A stretch of DNA of 64,000 bases. Source: Lysinibacillus macroides (GTDB lineage Bacteria; Bacillota; Bacilli; Bacillales_A; Planococcaceae). The notes under the pieces are model-generated. The model searched no databases and was not told the DNA's origin. It worked only from the letters and a program-made list of their open reading frames with translations. Of this stretch, positions 43,226-52,190 are shown piece by piece. The stretch spans positions 332,984 to 396,983 of the forward strand of contig NZ_LGCI01000002.1 in NCBI RefSeq assembly GCF_001281525.1. The letters run 5' to 3'. The position numbers and the translations under genes were made by a program. How positions within the stretch are numbered: position 1 is the first letter of the stretch; the number at the start of each line of letters is the position of its first letter.

Positions 43226-44523
43226 TTAAGCTTCCCCATGCATTGGGTCTTTCTTATGCTTTGGCCCAATCATGTTGAATAAAATATTAAGGATAATCGC
43301 TGTGACAGAACCACAAACGATACCGTTAGATGTAAGAATTGAAATTTTTTCTGGTAGTGCATCAAAAATGCCAGGAACCACTGATACACCGACACCTAAG
43401 CTTACTGCAATCGCAGCAATCATCGCATTCTCAGCTGATTCATTCATAACAGGTACAAGCATACCCATACCTTGTGTAATCACCATCCCGAACATTGCAA
43501 GCATCGCCGCACCTAGTACAGACGTTGGTATAATCGTTGTTAATGCTGCGATTTTTGGTAGGAAGCCAAGTGCTACAAGTAAACCACCTGTGATGTAAAT
43601 GACTTTGCGGTCCTTAACGCCTGACATACGCGTTAGTCCCACGTTTTGTGAAAATGTTGTGTATGGGAAGGCATTGAAAATACCACCGATTACTGAAGCT
43701 AGACCCTCTGAACGGTAGCCACGAGCCAAATCCTTTGAATCTAATTTTTTATTACAAATATCACTTAGTGCAAAATAGACACCAGATGATTCTACTAAAG
43801 ATACCATTGCCACAAGTGTCATGGTAATAATTGCCGTTACATCAAATGTTGGCATTCCAAAGTAGAAAGGTTGTACCATATGGAAGACATCTGCCTCTGT
43901 CACTGGGTTAAAATCAACTTTGCCCATCACTGCGCCTAAAATTGTACCAGCCACTAAGCCGATAAGAATCGAAACAGCACGGACAAATCCAGTAGAAAAA
44001 CGGTAAACAACTAAAATAATCGCTAATGTAATAAATGCTAACGCAATATTAGAGCCTGATGCAAAATCTTCTGCACCTTGTCCACCCGCCATATTGTTTA
44101 ATGCTACTGGTAATAAGGAAATACCGATAATCGAAACAACTGAGCCTGTTACGACTGGTGGGAAGAATTTCACAAGCTTTCCAAAGAAGCCTGCAATAAT
44201 CATAACAATTACCCCTGAAGCAATTATTGAACCATAAATATCTGTAATACCTTGTTCGGGGTTTGTACCAATCGCAATAATGGGACTCACTGCAGTAAAT
44301 GTACAGCCTAGAACTACGGGCAAACCAATACCGATAAATTTCCCCGAATAAACTTGTAATAGTGTAGCGACACCACACATCATAATATCAATCGCCACTA
44401 AATAGGTCATCTGTGCTGAATCAAAGCCAATTGCGCCACCAATAATTAATGGGACTAAAATAGCTCCTGCATACATTGCAAGCAAATGTTGAATCGCTAG
44501 CGTTGTGGATTTAAAGGTATTCA

Positions 44524-44524
<1 letters not shown>
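43226..44524 (-). CDS. pbuX: Xanthine permease
   Basis: A 432-aa nucleobase:cation symporter (NAT/NCS2 family) with about 14 helices. It starts MNTFKSTTLAIQHLLAMYAGAILVPL, has LVESSGVYFALSDICNK (family signature region, with the conserved Glu), and NVGLTRMSGVKDR (NxGxT motif). Its start overlaps the xpt stop by one base, the order xpt-pbuX being the classic purine-salvage operon of Bacillus. Expression is controlled by the guanine riboswitch upstream of xpt, and in B. subtilis also by PurR. Complete, normal length. Confidence 0.95.
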
Positions 44525-45330
<806 letters not shown>

Positions 45331-45587
45331 TTGTATAAAACCATCAGAATACCCAATTTATCACTTTATTCGGAATAAGCTTGTAACTTCTTCAAAAAAA
45401 GTTTGATTTTTCGGAATTTAATGGCATTCTATAGTTTTTTATTTGTAAATGTTCGTGTTTTCAATCAACGTACTGATTATAGCAGACTCTTTTCTAGCTT
45501 GCTAGTATTATTTTGATAAATAAAAAAGGTATATTCATAATGACGACATTTTTGTGAAATAGCAACATCCTATCCTAACAAAACTAA

Positions 45588-45623
45588 GAGCTGTTAGGAA
45601 AGATAAAATCCTTCCCAACAGCC
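45588..45623 (-). terminator. Terminator of the two-component/PepSY operon
   Basis: GAGCTGTTAGGAAAG paired with TCCTTCCCAACAGC (some G-U in the minus-strand RNA), just after the last PepSY gene. The remaining spacer 45331-45587 shows nothing beyond the presumed xpt promoter. Confidence 0.75.
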
Positions 45624-45634
45624 CAGCTTCTATA

Positions 45635-46144
45635 TCAGTCTTCAATATCTTGTTCAAACGTTACAATTTCCCCTGAGATTGCATTAACATCTACCTCATA
45701 TTCATATTGGCCATCTCTAATTTCAATTTCATAAAAGCCGCCATCCAGCTTAATTTTTGTCACTGTCCCTTGTACTTTTTTTAGAGCTGCTTCAATAGCC
45801 TGCTCCTTCGTAATCATTTTCGTAGTAGTGGCTGGAACATTATAGTCATCCCAATCATCATTATCTCGATATTCTTTTCTCTGCTTTAATAGCTTCCCAC
45901 TATAGGCATCAAATTTTAAGTCGTACTCTTCCGTATCCGTATGCACCTCTACTTCATAAATAGAACGGCCAAGCTCAATGTCTACTACTGTTCCATCCAC
46001 AACCGCTAAAGCCTTCTTCTCTATTTCCTGCATAGTTAATACCTTTTTTTCTTGGGCATTTCCTGATAATAATGTTGTAGAACCAATAGCAGCGCCAACT
46101 CCAAGGGTAACCACTAATGCTGGAATTATCATTATTTTTCTCAT
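45635..46144 (-). CDS. Secreted protein with two PepSY domains
   Basis: A 169-aa exported protein. Signal/anchor MRKIMIIPALVVTLGVGAAIGSTTLL, then two PepSY units: KKVLTMQEIEKKALAVVDGTVVDIELGRSIYEVEVHTDTEEYDLKFDAYSGKLL and MITKEQAIEAALKKVQGTVTKIKLDGGFYEIEIRDGQYEYEVDVNAISGEIV. PepSY modules are thought to inhibit or buffer proteases or sense envelope conditions. The ATG at 46144 is preferred, with AAGGAGAG 6 bases before. Last gene of an operon with a histidine kinase, response regulator and another PepSY protein; 90 bp after the latter. Confidence 0.85.
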   Translation of the reverse strand: MRKIMIIPALVVTLGVGAAIGSTTLLSGNAQEKKVLTMQEIEKKALAVVDGTVVDIELGRSIYEVEVHTDTEEYDLKFDAYSGKLLKQRKEYRDNDDWDDYNVPATTTKMITKEQAIEAALKKVQGTVTKIKLDGGFYEIEIRDGQYEYEVDVNAISGEIVTFEQDIED

Positions 46145-46234
46145 GTCCATCTCTCCTTTGCTTTATCTATTATTAGCTTACCAAGGAAAGATGATAGGAC
46201 TATAAGGAGAACATTAGAATTTCATGAGAATGGA

Positions 46235-46906
46235 TTAGTGATCGTCATCCCATATAACAGACATGACTTTTCCTGAGACAGCATGAATTTGAAAAGTAGC
46301 TTCATCGTCCTTTGTTTCAATTTCGACTAAATAGTAACCACCCTCTGCTGTTTCTTCAAAATCCACTGAGTCTACTTCCCCCTCTAATTGCTGCTGTGCT
46401 ATATGAATAGCGTGTTGTGCCGAAAGGATCTGTCCCTCTATAGGCTGCTTAGACGGTTCGATATCCCTTTCAGCTATAATTTCACCTGAAAAGGCATCTA
46501 CTGTTAACTCTTTTTGCTTGTTCTCTTTTTCAACACGCATTGTATATACATTATCTGCTAATCTAACGCTCTCTATCTCACTATATTCTTTTTTAACTAA
46601 CTGTCTTATTTCGTTTTCTGTTAGCAATAATTGATTGTGTACTTCTTTGACCTTTAACTCTGCTACTTGCTGTGTTATCGCATCAAACATAGCTGTATAC
46701 GTTACTTTATCTCTCGTAAAAAGCATTTCATAACTATTTCCTTGTTTCCTCACCTGTGTCACATGTGCCTGGTAGATTGTTTCAATATGCTGTACAGCCT
46801 CTGCCTCACTAAGTGGCTCAGCATGAAAATAACGATATTGAATAAACCAAATTATCCCACTACAAAGAAGGAGAGTAACAGCAATTATCACCATCCATTT
46901 TTTCAT
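46235..46906 (-). CDS. Membrane-anchored PepSY-domain protein
   Basis: A 223-aa protein with one N-terminal helix (MVIIAVTLLLCSGIIWFIQY) and an outside part of PepSY-like repeats: AVQHIETIYQAHVTQVRKQGNSYEMLFTRDKVTYTAMFDAITQQVAEL, a middle unit with TENEIRQLVKKEY, and SAQHAIHIAQQQLEGEVDSVDFEETAEGGYYLVEIETKDDEATFQIHAVSGKV. The ATG at 46906 follows AAAGGAGGG and overlaps the histidine kinase stop by 4 bp, so both are coupled. It may modulate the kinase's sensor from the outside; inference from place only. Confidence 0.85.
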   Translation of the reverse strand: MKKWMVIIAVTLLLCSGIIWFIQYRYFHAEPLSEAEAVQHIETIYQAHVTQVRKQGNSYEMLFTRDKVTYTAMFDAITQQVAELKVKEVHNQLLLTENEIRQLVKKEYSEIESVRLADNVYTMRVEKENKQKELTVDAFSGEIIAERDIEPSKQPIEGQILSAQHAIHIAQQQLEGEVDSVDFEETAEGGYYLVEIETKDDEATFQIHAVSGKVMSVIWDDDH

Positions 46907-48198
46907 CGCTGTCCCTCCTTTGGTATACATAAGGTAAAGCTCGAGCCTTCCCCAAGTGTACTTTCCACATCTATCGTAATGCCCAATTGTTTAGCAAGCT
47001 CATAAGCAATGGCAAGCCCTAATCCTGAGCCACCTGTTTTTCGATTACGATCCTCTGTTACACGGTAAAAGCGCTCAAATAAATGAGGAATATGCTCTGC
47101 TGGAATACCGATGCCAAAATCTCGAATCGTAACTCTTACACAATTGGTCGTTTCCTTAGCAGAAATATGGACTTCACCCTCACTATATTTTCGTGCATTA
47201 TCCAGTAAAATAAACAACAGCTGCTTTAAGATTTTTTCATCACTGGCAATATAGATTGACAGTGATACATCGACTATAAATGCTCGTTGATAAGCCTGTT
47301 GCATTTGCATAGCAACTTTATCTAAAAATGGCGCAAGATTAAGCTGTTCAAAGTGGATGTCCAGATGCTCGTTATTTTTGGCTAGCTCTAGCAATTGTAG
47401 CACCATTTCATGCATACGAGATGATTCATTGACAATAGCTTGTAGCGATTCCTGCGCTACTTCCCTATTTTCAAAGCCCCTTCTTAACAGTAATTTTGCA
47501 TAGCTTTCAATAACTGTTATAGGTGTTTTTAATTCATGGGAGGCATTTGACACAAATTCTTGTTGCTTTTGATAATGCTGTTCAAGCTTCTCCATCATCA
47601 TATTGAAAGTACGGTTAATATTGGCTAACTCATCCCCGCCTTTACTTGGAATGTCTATTTTTTCATATTTCCCTGTCAGCGCACTTTTACGCATCGTGTT
47701 ATTTAAACGCTCTAATGGTAATAAAATCAGACGCCCAAGCATTAGGCTTGCTAAAAAAATCGGAATTGTTGCCATCACAGATACAACGACTAATATCACC
47801 TTTAATAGCTCCAATGTACTTGCTACTGCTTCCATAGATTGTTGCAATGTTATAGCTACAACCGTACCATCAACCCATATTGCTGGCATTGTATAGCTGA
47901 TAGAGGGACCATCTGGCATTTCGAGGGTAGCCTGAACCTTTGTTTTTAAATGCTCTCCTTCATAAATATAAACAGCACCATCTGTTGGCATATAGGCTCT
48001 TAATACTTGTTGCAGATCGGTTTGAGCATTTAATTGACTTAATGTGGTGCTTAATTCATTTGCACGTGTCTGAAGCTGATTATGCTCTGTGTTGTAGGCA
48101 AATTTCTCATACAAAAAATAAATGCCACTATTGGTTGTTATTAAAATAACGAGCATTAACAAGGTTGTTAGCAGATGAATTTTTGTCTTAAGTCTCAT
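46903..48198 (-). CDS. Sensor histidine kinase
   Basis: A 431-aa membrane kinase. Two helices (about 10-32 and 135-158) bracket a roughly 100-residue extracellular sensor; a HAMP domain follows (RLILLPLERLNNTMRKSALTGKYEKI), then the HisKA dimer domain with FVSNASHELKTPITVIESY (phospho-His), and the ATP domain with N box LLDNARKYSEGEVHI, G1 RDFGIGIP and G2 GGSGLGLAIAYELA. All motifs intact. It overlaps the response regulator gene by 11 bp and the PepSY gene by 4 bp. Similar to CssS/YkoH-type kinases; the signal is unknown, perhaps envelope or protease stress. Confidence 0.93.
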   Translation of the reverse strand: MRLKTKIHLLTTLLMLVILITTNSGIYFLYEKFAYNTEHNQLQTRANELSTTLSQLNAQTDLQQVLRAYMPTDGAVYIYEGEHLKTKVQATLEMPDGPSISYTMPAIWVDGTVVAITLQQSMEAVASTLELLKVILVVVSVMATIPIFLASLMLGRLILLPLERLNNTMRKSALTGKYEKIDIPSKGGDELANINRTFNMMMEKLEQHYQKQQEFVSNASHELKTPITVIESYAKLLLRRGFENREVAQESLQAIVNESSRMHEMVLQLLELAKNNEHLDIHFEQLNLAPFLDKVAMQMQQAYQRAFIVDVSLSIYIASDEKILKQLLFILLDNARKYSEGEVHISAKETTNCVRVTIRDFGIGIPAEHIPHLFERFYRVTEDRNRKTGGSGLGLAIAYELAKQLGITIDVESTLGEGSSFTLCIPKEGQR

Positions 48199-48883
48199 AG
48201 CTCTGTTCCTTCAGCACATATCCGACACCACGCACTGTTTGAATAAGAGGCGTTGCATTAGCAGCTTCAAGCTTTTGCCGAACATAACGAATATAAACAT
48301 CCACCACATTCGTATCCCCATAATAGTCATAGCCCCAAACAGCCTCTAGTAGTTGTTCTCTTGTTAGTACCTGCTTTGGATGCTTTAGCAAATAGCGCAA
48401 CAAATCATACTCTCGTGGTGTCAGTTGAATTTCCTTATCAAAATATACAACTTCTCTTGTTTGTTCATTTATAGATAAATGTCCAAATGTAAGAGCTATT
48501 TGCTTTGGGCTAGCCTTTTGTGAAAACCGTAAAGCGTTACGAATACGTGCCAGTAATTCCTCAATTTCAAAAGGTTTCGTTACATAATCATTTGCTCCTA
48601 GATCCAACCCTTTTACCTTATCCTCCACTTCACTTTTAGCCGTTAGCATAATAACAGGTGTCTGTGATTCTGTTGCACGGATACGTTTTAGCACATCAAT
48701 ACCACTCATCTCAGGTAGCATAATATCCAGTAAAATTAGATCCCACTGCTGCTCACGGTATAGTAGCAAGCCCTCTGTCCCTGTATGGGCCATCTCTGCC
48801 TCATAGCCTTCAAATTGAAGCTCAAGCTGTAGCACTCTCGCAATATTTTCTTCATCCTCTATAATTAAAATTCGATGGGGCAT
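48188..48883 (-). CDS. OmpR-family response regulator
   Basis: A 231-aa two-domain regulator. Receiver: acidic pair IEDEENI near 8-12, phospho-Asp in LILLDIMLPEMSG at about 53, switch Thr in VIMLTAKS, and Lys in YVTKPF. The C-terminal winged helix (from about 130) has REYDLLRYLLKHPKQVLTREQLLEAVWGYDYYGDTNVVDVYIRYVRQKL. First gene of the RR-HK-PepSY-PepSY operon; probably regulates its own operon and others. Confidence 0.95.
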   Translation of the reverse strand: MPHRILIIEDEENIARVLQLELQFEGYEAEMAHTGTEGLLLYREQQWDLILLDIMLPEMSGIDVLKRIRATESQTPVIMLTAKSEVEDKVKGLDLGANDYVTKPFEIEELLARIRNALRFSQKASPKQIALTFGHLSINEQTREVVYFDKEIQLTPREYDLLRYLLKHPKQVLTREQLLEAVWGYDYYGDTNVVDVYIRYVRQKLEAANATPLIQTVRGVGYVLKEQSYET

Positions 48884-48957
48884 GTCGAATCAGTCCTTCT
48901 TCTTTTCTTTCATCGTAAACGATGCAGGAGGTTAAAGTCTAATTAGAAAACGATGAG

Positions 48958-49006
48958 AAAAAAATCTCACCAAAAGCCTTGTTGATCGCTAATGGTGAGA
49001 TTTTTA
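48958..49006 (-). terminator. Terminator of the first SLH surface-protein gene
   Basis: Arms AAAATCTCACC and GGTGAGATTTT around a 22-base loop, immediately after the stop codon. Confidence 0.8.
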
Positions 49007-49007
49007 G

Positions 49008-52000
49008 TTAGTGGTGCAAAGCTCTATATAATAATGCTGCGAACTCTGCGCGTGTCACAGGGTCATTCGGTCTAAAGTTCCCATTATCACCGATTGCGAT
49101 ACCATTGGCTGCAAGAATGGCAATATAATCATAAGCCCAATGCGTTGCGGGTACATCTTTAAATGTTTCTTGCTCAGTAGCAGTAAAGTTAAAAGCCACT
49201 ACCAATACTTTTGCCATTTGAGCGCGTGTCATATTAGCGTTTGGGTGGAAGTTGCCATCTATGCCATCAAATAGTCCAGCCTGCTGTACCTGATTAATTA
49301 CCCCCCAATAGAGATGACTTTCTGGAATATCATTAAATGCTAATGCCTCTTTTTTCGGCTCTAGCTCTAATGCCCGTGTCAGCATCAACGCAACATGCTG
49401 GCGCTGAATCGGTGCATTTGGCTGGAATGTACCATCTGGGTAACCTGTAATGATGCCTTGCTTCGCCATCTCCTGAATCATCTGCCATGCCCAGTGATGC
49501 TGTAAGATATCTGAGAAAATTATAGCTGCTTCTGGCTGTGGTGCTGGCTCTGGTGATTGTGGCTCTGATGGCTCTTCCGGTTTAGGCTGTTCTGGCTTTT
49601 CAGGCATGGTTGGCTCTGGCGTTGGTGCTGATTCTGTTGGTGTTGGAGCTGGAGACGAATTACTGCTTCCTCCCCCACCTGACGAACCATTTGCGAACCA
49701 TTTGGCAAATAAAGTATGATCCGCTGTCATTACATCTGTACTAAAATTCCATGTTGTTGTGAATTGAGCATCCTTATACCACCCTGCAAATGTATAGCCT
49801 GCTTTTGTTGGATCAGCAGGCTTAGTTGCTGGTGTATTATAAATAACCTGTTGTGACGGAACCGAGCTTCCACCTGTTGTATTAAAATTTAATGTATATT
49901 GTACTACGTTCCACTTGGCATACAAGATTGTATCTTCTATTATCACATCTGTAGCAAAGTCCCAAGGAATATTCAATGCCTCATCCTTATACCAACCCGC
50001 AAATGTATGCCCTGCTTTTGTCGGAGCTGTTGGTTCACTTACCTGCCCCTTATATATTACGGTAACAGGAGTAATTACTGTTCCTCCATTTGTATGAAAT
50101 GTGACGTCATATGAATTTGCTACCCATTTCGCATACAAGGTAAGGTTTGATTCTTCAATATCAATCAGGCTATTTACTGCATAATCTATACCATCCCCAG
50201 CAGTAGTGCTGTTCCAACCCTCAAATGCAAAGCCTGTTTTCTCTAAAGCCCCTATATTATCTAGGATCGTTGCTTGAGCATTTCTTGGATACCTATTCGT
50301 ATCTACTGGCGTATTCCCTTGTACAGAGCTATTGCCATGATAGATGACCTGATAAGTAAGCAATTCGAATAGGTGATGATATTGATTTGCATACGCTTGT
50401 GCAGTCGATGCATCATGACCATAAATAGTTAAATCACTTGGATTCATATTAAAAATATCTTCTAAAAGAATCGTTGCATCCGATAATATTCTTACGTGCT
50501 TGAGGCTATTGTCAGTAAAGGCATTATCCTCAACAGTTATTACATTTTTAGGAATTTCTAAACTACTAATTTGATTCTCCCCAAATGCCCATCTACCAAT
50601 ATTCGTTACACTACTAGGTATCTCTATAGTTGTAAGCTGATTATTGAGAAATACACTTTCTGCTATGTTTGTTATACTTAATGGAATTATCACATTCGAA
50701 AGTTGATTTGTGGCAAATGCGTATTCTCCTATACTGGTAACACGTGAAGGGATCTCTAAAGAGGTAAGTTGATTTTCTGAAAATGCCCATTCTCCTATCG
50801 TCTGCAAGGTTGTCGGTAGCTCAATGCTTGTTAATTGGTTCGCCATAAATGCGAAATCTCCAATTGTTTTAAGTTGATTTGGTAGCTTTACAGTAGCAAG
50901 CTTATTATCTAAAAATGCATATATGCCAATTTGCGTCACCTGATCTGGTATTTCTATACTAGTAAGTTGATTATCAAAAAATACACCTTCACCTATTTTC
51001 GTAAGATTATTGGATAGCTTCACATATGTTAATTGATTTTCTGCAAATGCCACATCTCCAATATTCGTTACACTGTCTGGTATAACCACCTGTGTAAGAC
51101 CCTTTTCGCCAAATGCTCCACTACCTATTGCTGTTACTACCCCGCCACCTAGCTGACTTGGAATGGTTATTGCCGTATCTGTACCAATATAATCCCTAAT
51201 CGTTACGGTTCCCCTATTATTTGTCCACACATAATCCGCTTCATTGACCTGAGCTGGAGGGTCAAATACTTGGAAGTTTATATTTAATCTATCTGCATAC
51301 TCTTTTGCTGAAGAGGAATCTGGAGCATATATAACAACATCAGGACTATGCCCTATAAAAGCATCATCACTTATTGCAACATCCTTAGAATGTATAGTGA
51401 TTTCCTTTAAATAATTATGGGAAAAGGCTCCATTCCCAATGCTTTTCACACTCTCTGGTACCTCTAAGCTTTCAATATCATTCCCTGCAAATGCACTTGC
51501 CCCTATAATTTCCACACCATCCAATATTTTCACATTGACAATCTCATTATTTGAAAATGCATGATCTCCGATACGGGTAACACTATTAGGTATATCTATG
51601 CTTGCTAATTCATTGCCAGAAAACGCATAATTACCGATAGTACTTAGATTATTTGGCAATATCACATTTGTTAGTCGGTTTAAGGAAAATACGCCATCAT
51701 TAATACTCGTTAGATGACTTGGTAGCGTCACACTTGTTAGCTGATTTTGATAAAAAGCATAAGCGCCAATTGTCGTTACTGTTTCTGGTATTATTAGGCT
51801 TGTTAGATTTTTATTATTAAACGCCCAAGGATCTATCCCTGTTACTATTTTCCCTTGCAATTGATTGGGAAGCACAACGGCTCCGCCAGCACCTGTATAT
51901 GTCTTTATGGTTACTGATCCATCAGGATTATCTTCAACATCATAATCCGCTTCATTAGCCAAAGTAATTGGCATTTTTATTATCGTTATGAAGAAAAATA

Positions 52001-52040
52001 GTGTGAGCAATATTCCGTACCTAACACTTGTGGTTTTCAT
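49008..52040 (-). CDS. Surface protein: BspA-type LRRs, InlB-type repeats, three SLH domains
   Basis: A 1010-aa exported protein. Signal peptide about 1-29 (ends TLANEADY). Two blocks of BspA/LRR_5 repeats (about 40-260 and 270-535), each opened by an ADY...GTVTI...Y.G...I.IP.QL unit and built from 23-residue repeats like LTSIEIPDQVTQIGIYAFLDN. Then three Listeria-Bacteroides/InlB B-type repeats (about 550-790; YTFAGWYKDA, LFAKW). A Ser/Gly then Pro/Glu-rich linker (about 795-850) leads to three SLH domains (from FSDILQHHWAWQM to the end) that bind secondary cell-wall polymer. Likely adhesin or host/surface binder. Paralogous to the next gene upstream; both lie downstream of two MalT/LuxR-type regulators. 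Confidence 0.92.
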   Translation of the reverse strand: MKTTSVRYGILLTLFFFITIIKMPITLANEADYDVEDNPDGSVTIKTYTGAGGAVVLPNQLQGKIVTGIDPWAFNNKNLTSLIIPETVTTIGAYAFYQNQLTSVTLPSHLTSINDGVFSLNRLTNVILPNNLSTIGNYAFSGNELASIDIPNSVTRIGDHAFSNNEIVNVKILDGVEIIGASAFAGNDIESLEVPESVKSIGNGAFSHNYLKEITIHSKDVAISDDAFIGHSPDVVIYAPDSSSAKEYADRLNINFQVFDPPAQVNEADYVWTNNRGTVTIRDYIGTDTAITIPSQLGGGVVTAIGSGAFGEKGLTQVVIPDSVTNIGDVAFAENQLTYVKLSNNLTKIGEGVFFDNQLTSIEIPDQVTQIGIYAFLDNKLATVKLPNQLKTIGDFAFMANQLTSIELPTTLQTIGEWAFSENQLTSLEIPSRVTSIGEYAFATNQLSNVIIPLSITNIAESVFLNNQLTTIEIPSSVTNIGRWAFGENQISSLEIPKNVITVEDNAFTDNSLKHVRILSDATILLEDIFNMNPSDLTIYGHDASTAQAYANQYHHLFELLTYQVIYHGNSSVQGNTPVDTNRYPRNAQATILDNIGALEKTGFAFEGWNSTTAGDGIDYAVNSLIDIEESNLTLYAKWVANSYDVTFHTNGGTVITPVTVIYKGQVSEPTAPTKAGHTFAGWYKDEALNIPWDFATDVIIEDTILYAKWNVVQYTLNFNTTGGSSVPSQQVIYNTPATKPADPTKAGYTFAGWYKDAQFTTTWNFSTDVMTADHTLFAKWFANGSSGGGGSSNSSPAPTPTESAPTPEPTMPEKPEQPKPEEPSEPQSPEPAPQPEAAIIFSDILQHHWAWQMIQEMAKQGIITGYPDGTFQPNAPIQRQHVALMLTRALELEPKKEALAFNDIPESHLYWGVINQVQQAGLFDGIDGNFHPNANMTRAQMAKVLVVAFNFTATEQETFKDVPATHWAYDYIAILAANGIAIGDNGNFRPNDPVTRAEFAALLYRALHH

Positions 52041-52109
52041 ATAAACTCTCCTTTCTAGTAAGATTGAAATAATTCTCCTTCATCTTAAAGATAATCATTT
52101 ACCCCTACT

Positions 52110-52131
52110 ATTGAGGAATGTTAATTGTTTT
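52110..52131 (-). promoter_or_regulatory. Shared 22-bp upstream element, copy 1
   Basis: Minus-strand sequence with AATTAACATTCCTCAAT at its core, about 70 bp before the 1010-aa surface-protein start. An identical 22-bp copy lies at 55028-55049 before the paralogue. TTAACA followed 17 bases later by TAAATG could be a promoter, making the motif a -35/activator region. Confidence 0.65.
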
Positions 52132-52143
52132 TAGTTAAACGTA

Positions 52144-52186
52144 AAAAACCCCCGCCATTAGTGTAAAACTACCAGTGAGGGGGATT
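52144..52186 (-). terminator. Terminator of the second SLH surface-protein gene
   Basis: CCCCC...GGGGG stem (CCCCCTCACTGGTAG with ACTAATGGCGGGGG on the minus strand) and TTTTTT, right after the stop codon at 52191. Therefore the two surface genes are largely separate transcripts. Confidence 0.85.
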
Positions 52187-52190
52187 CTTC

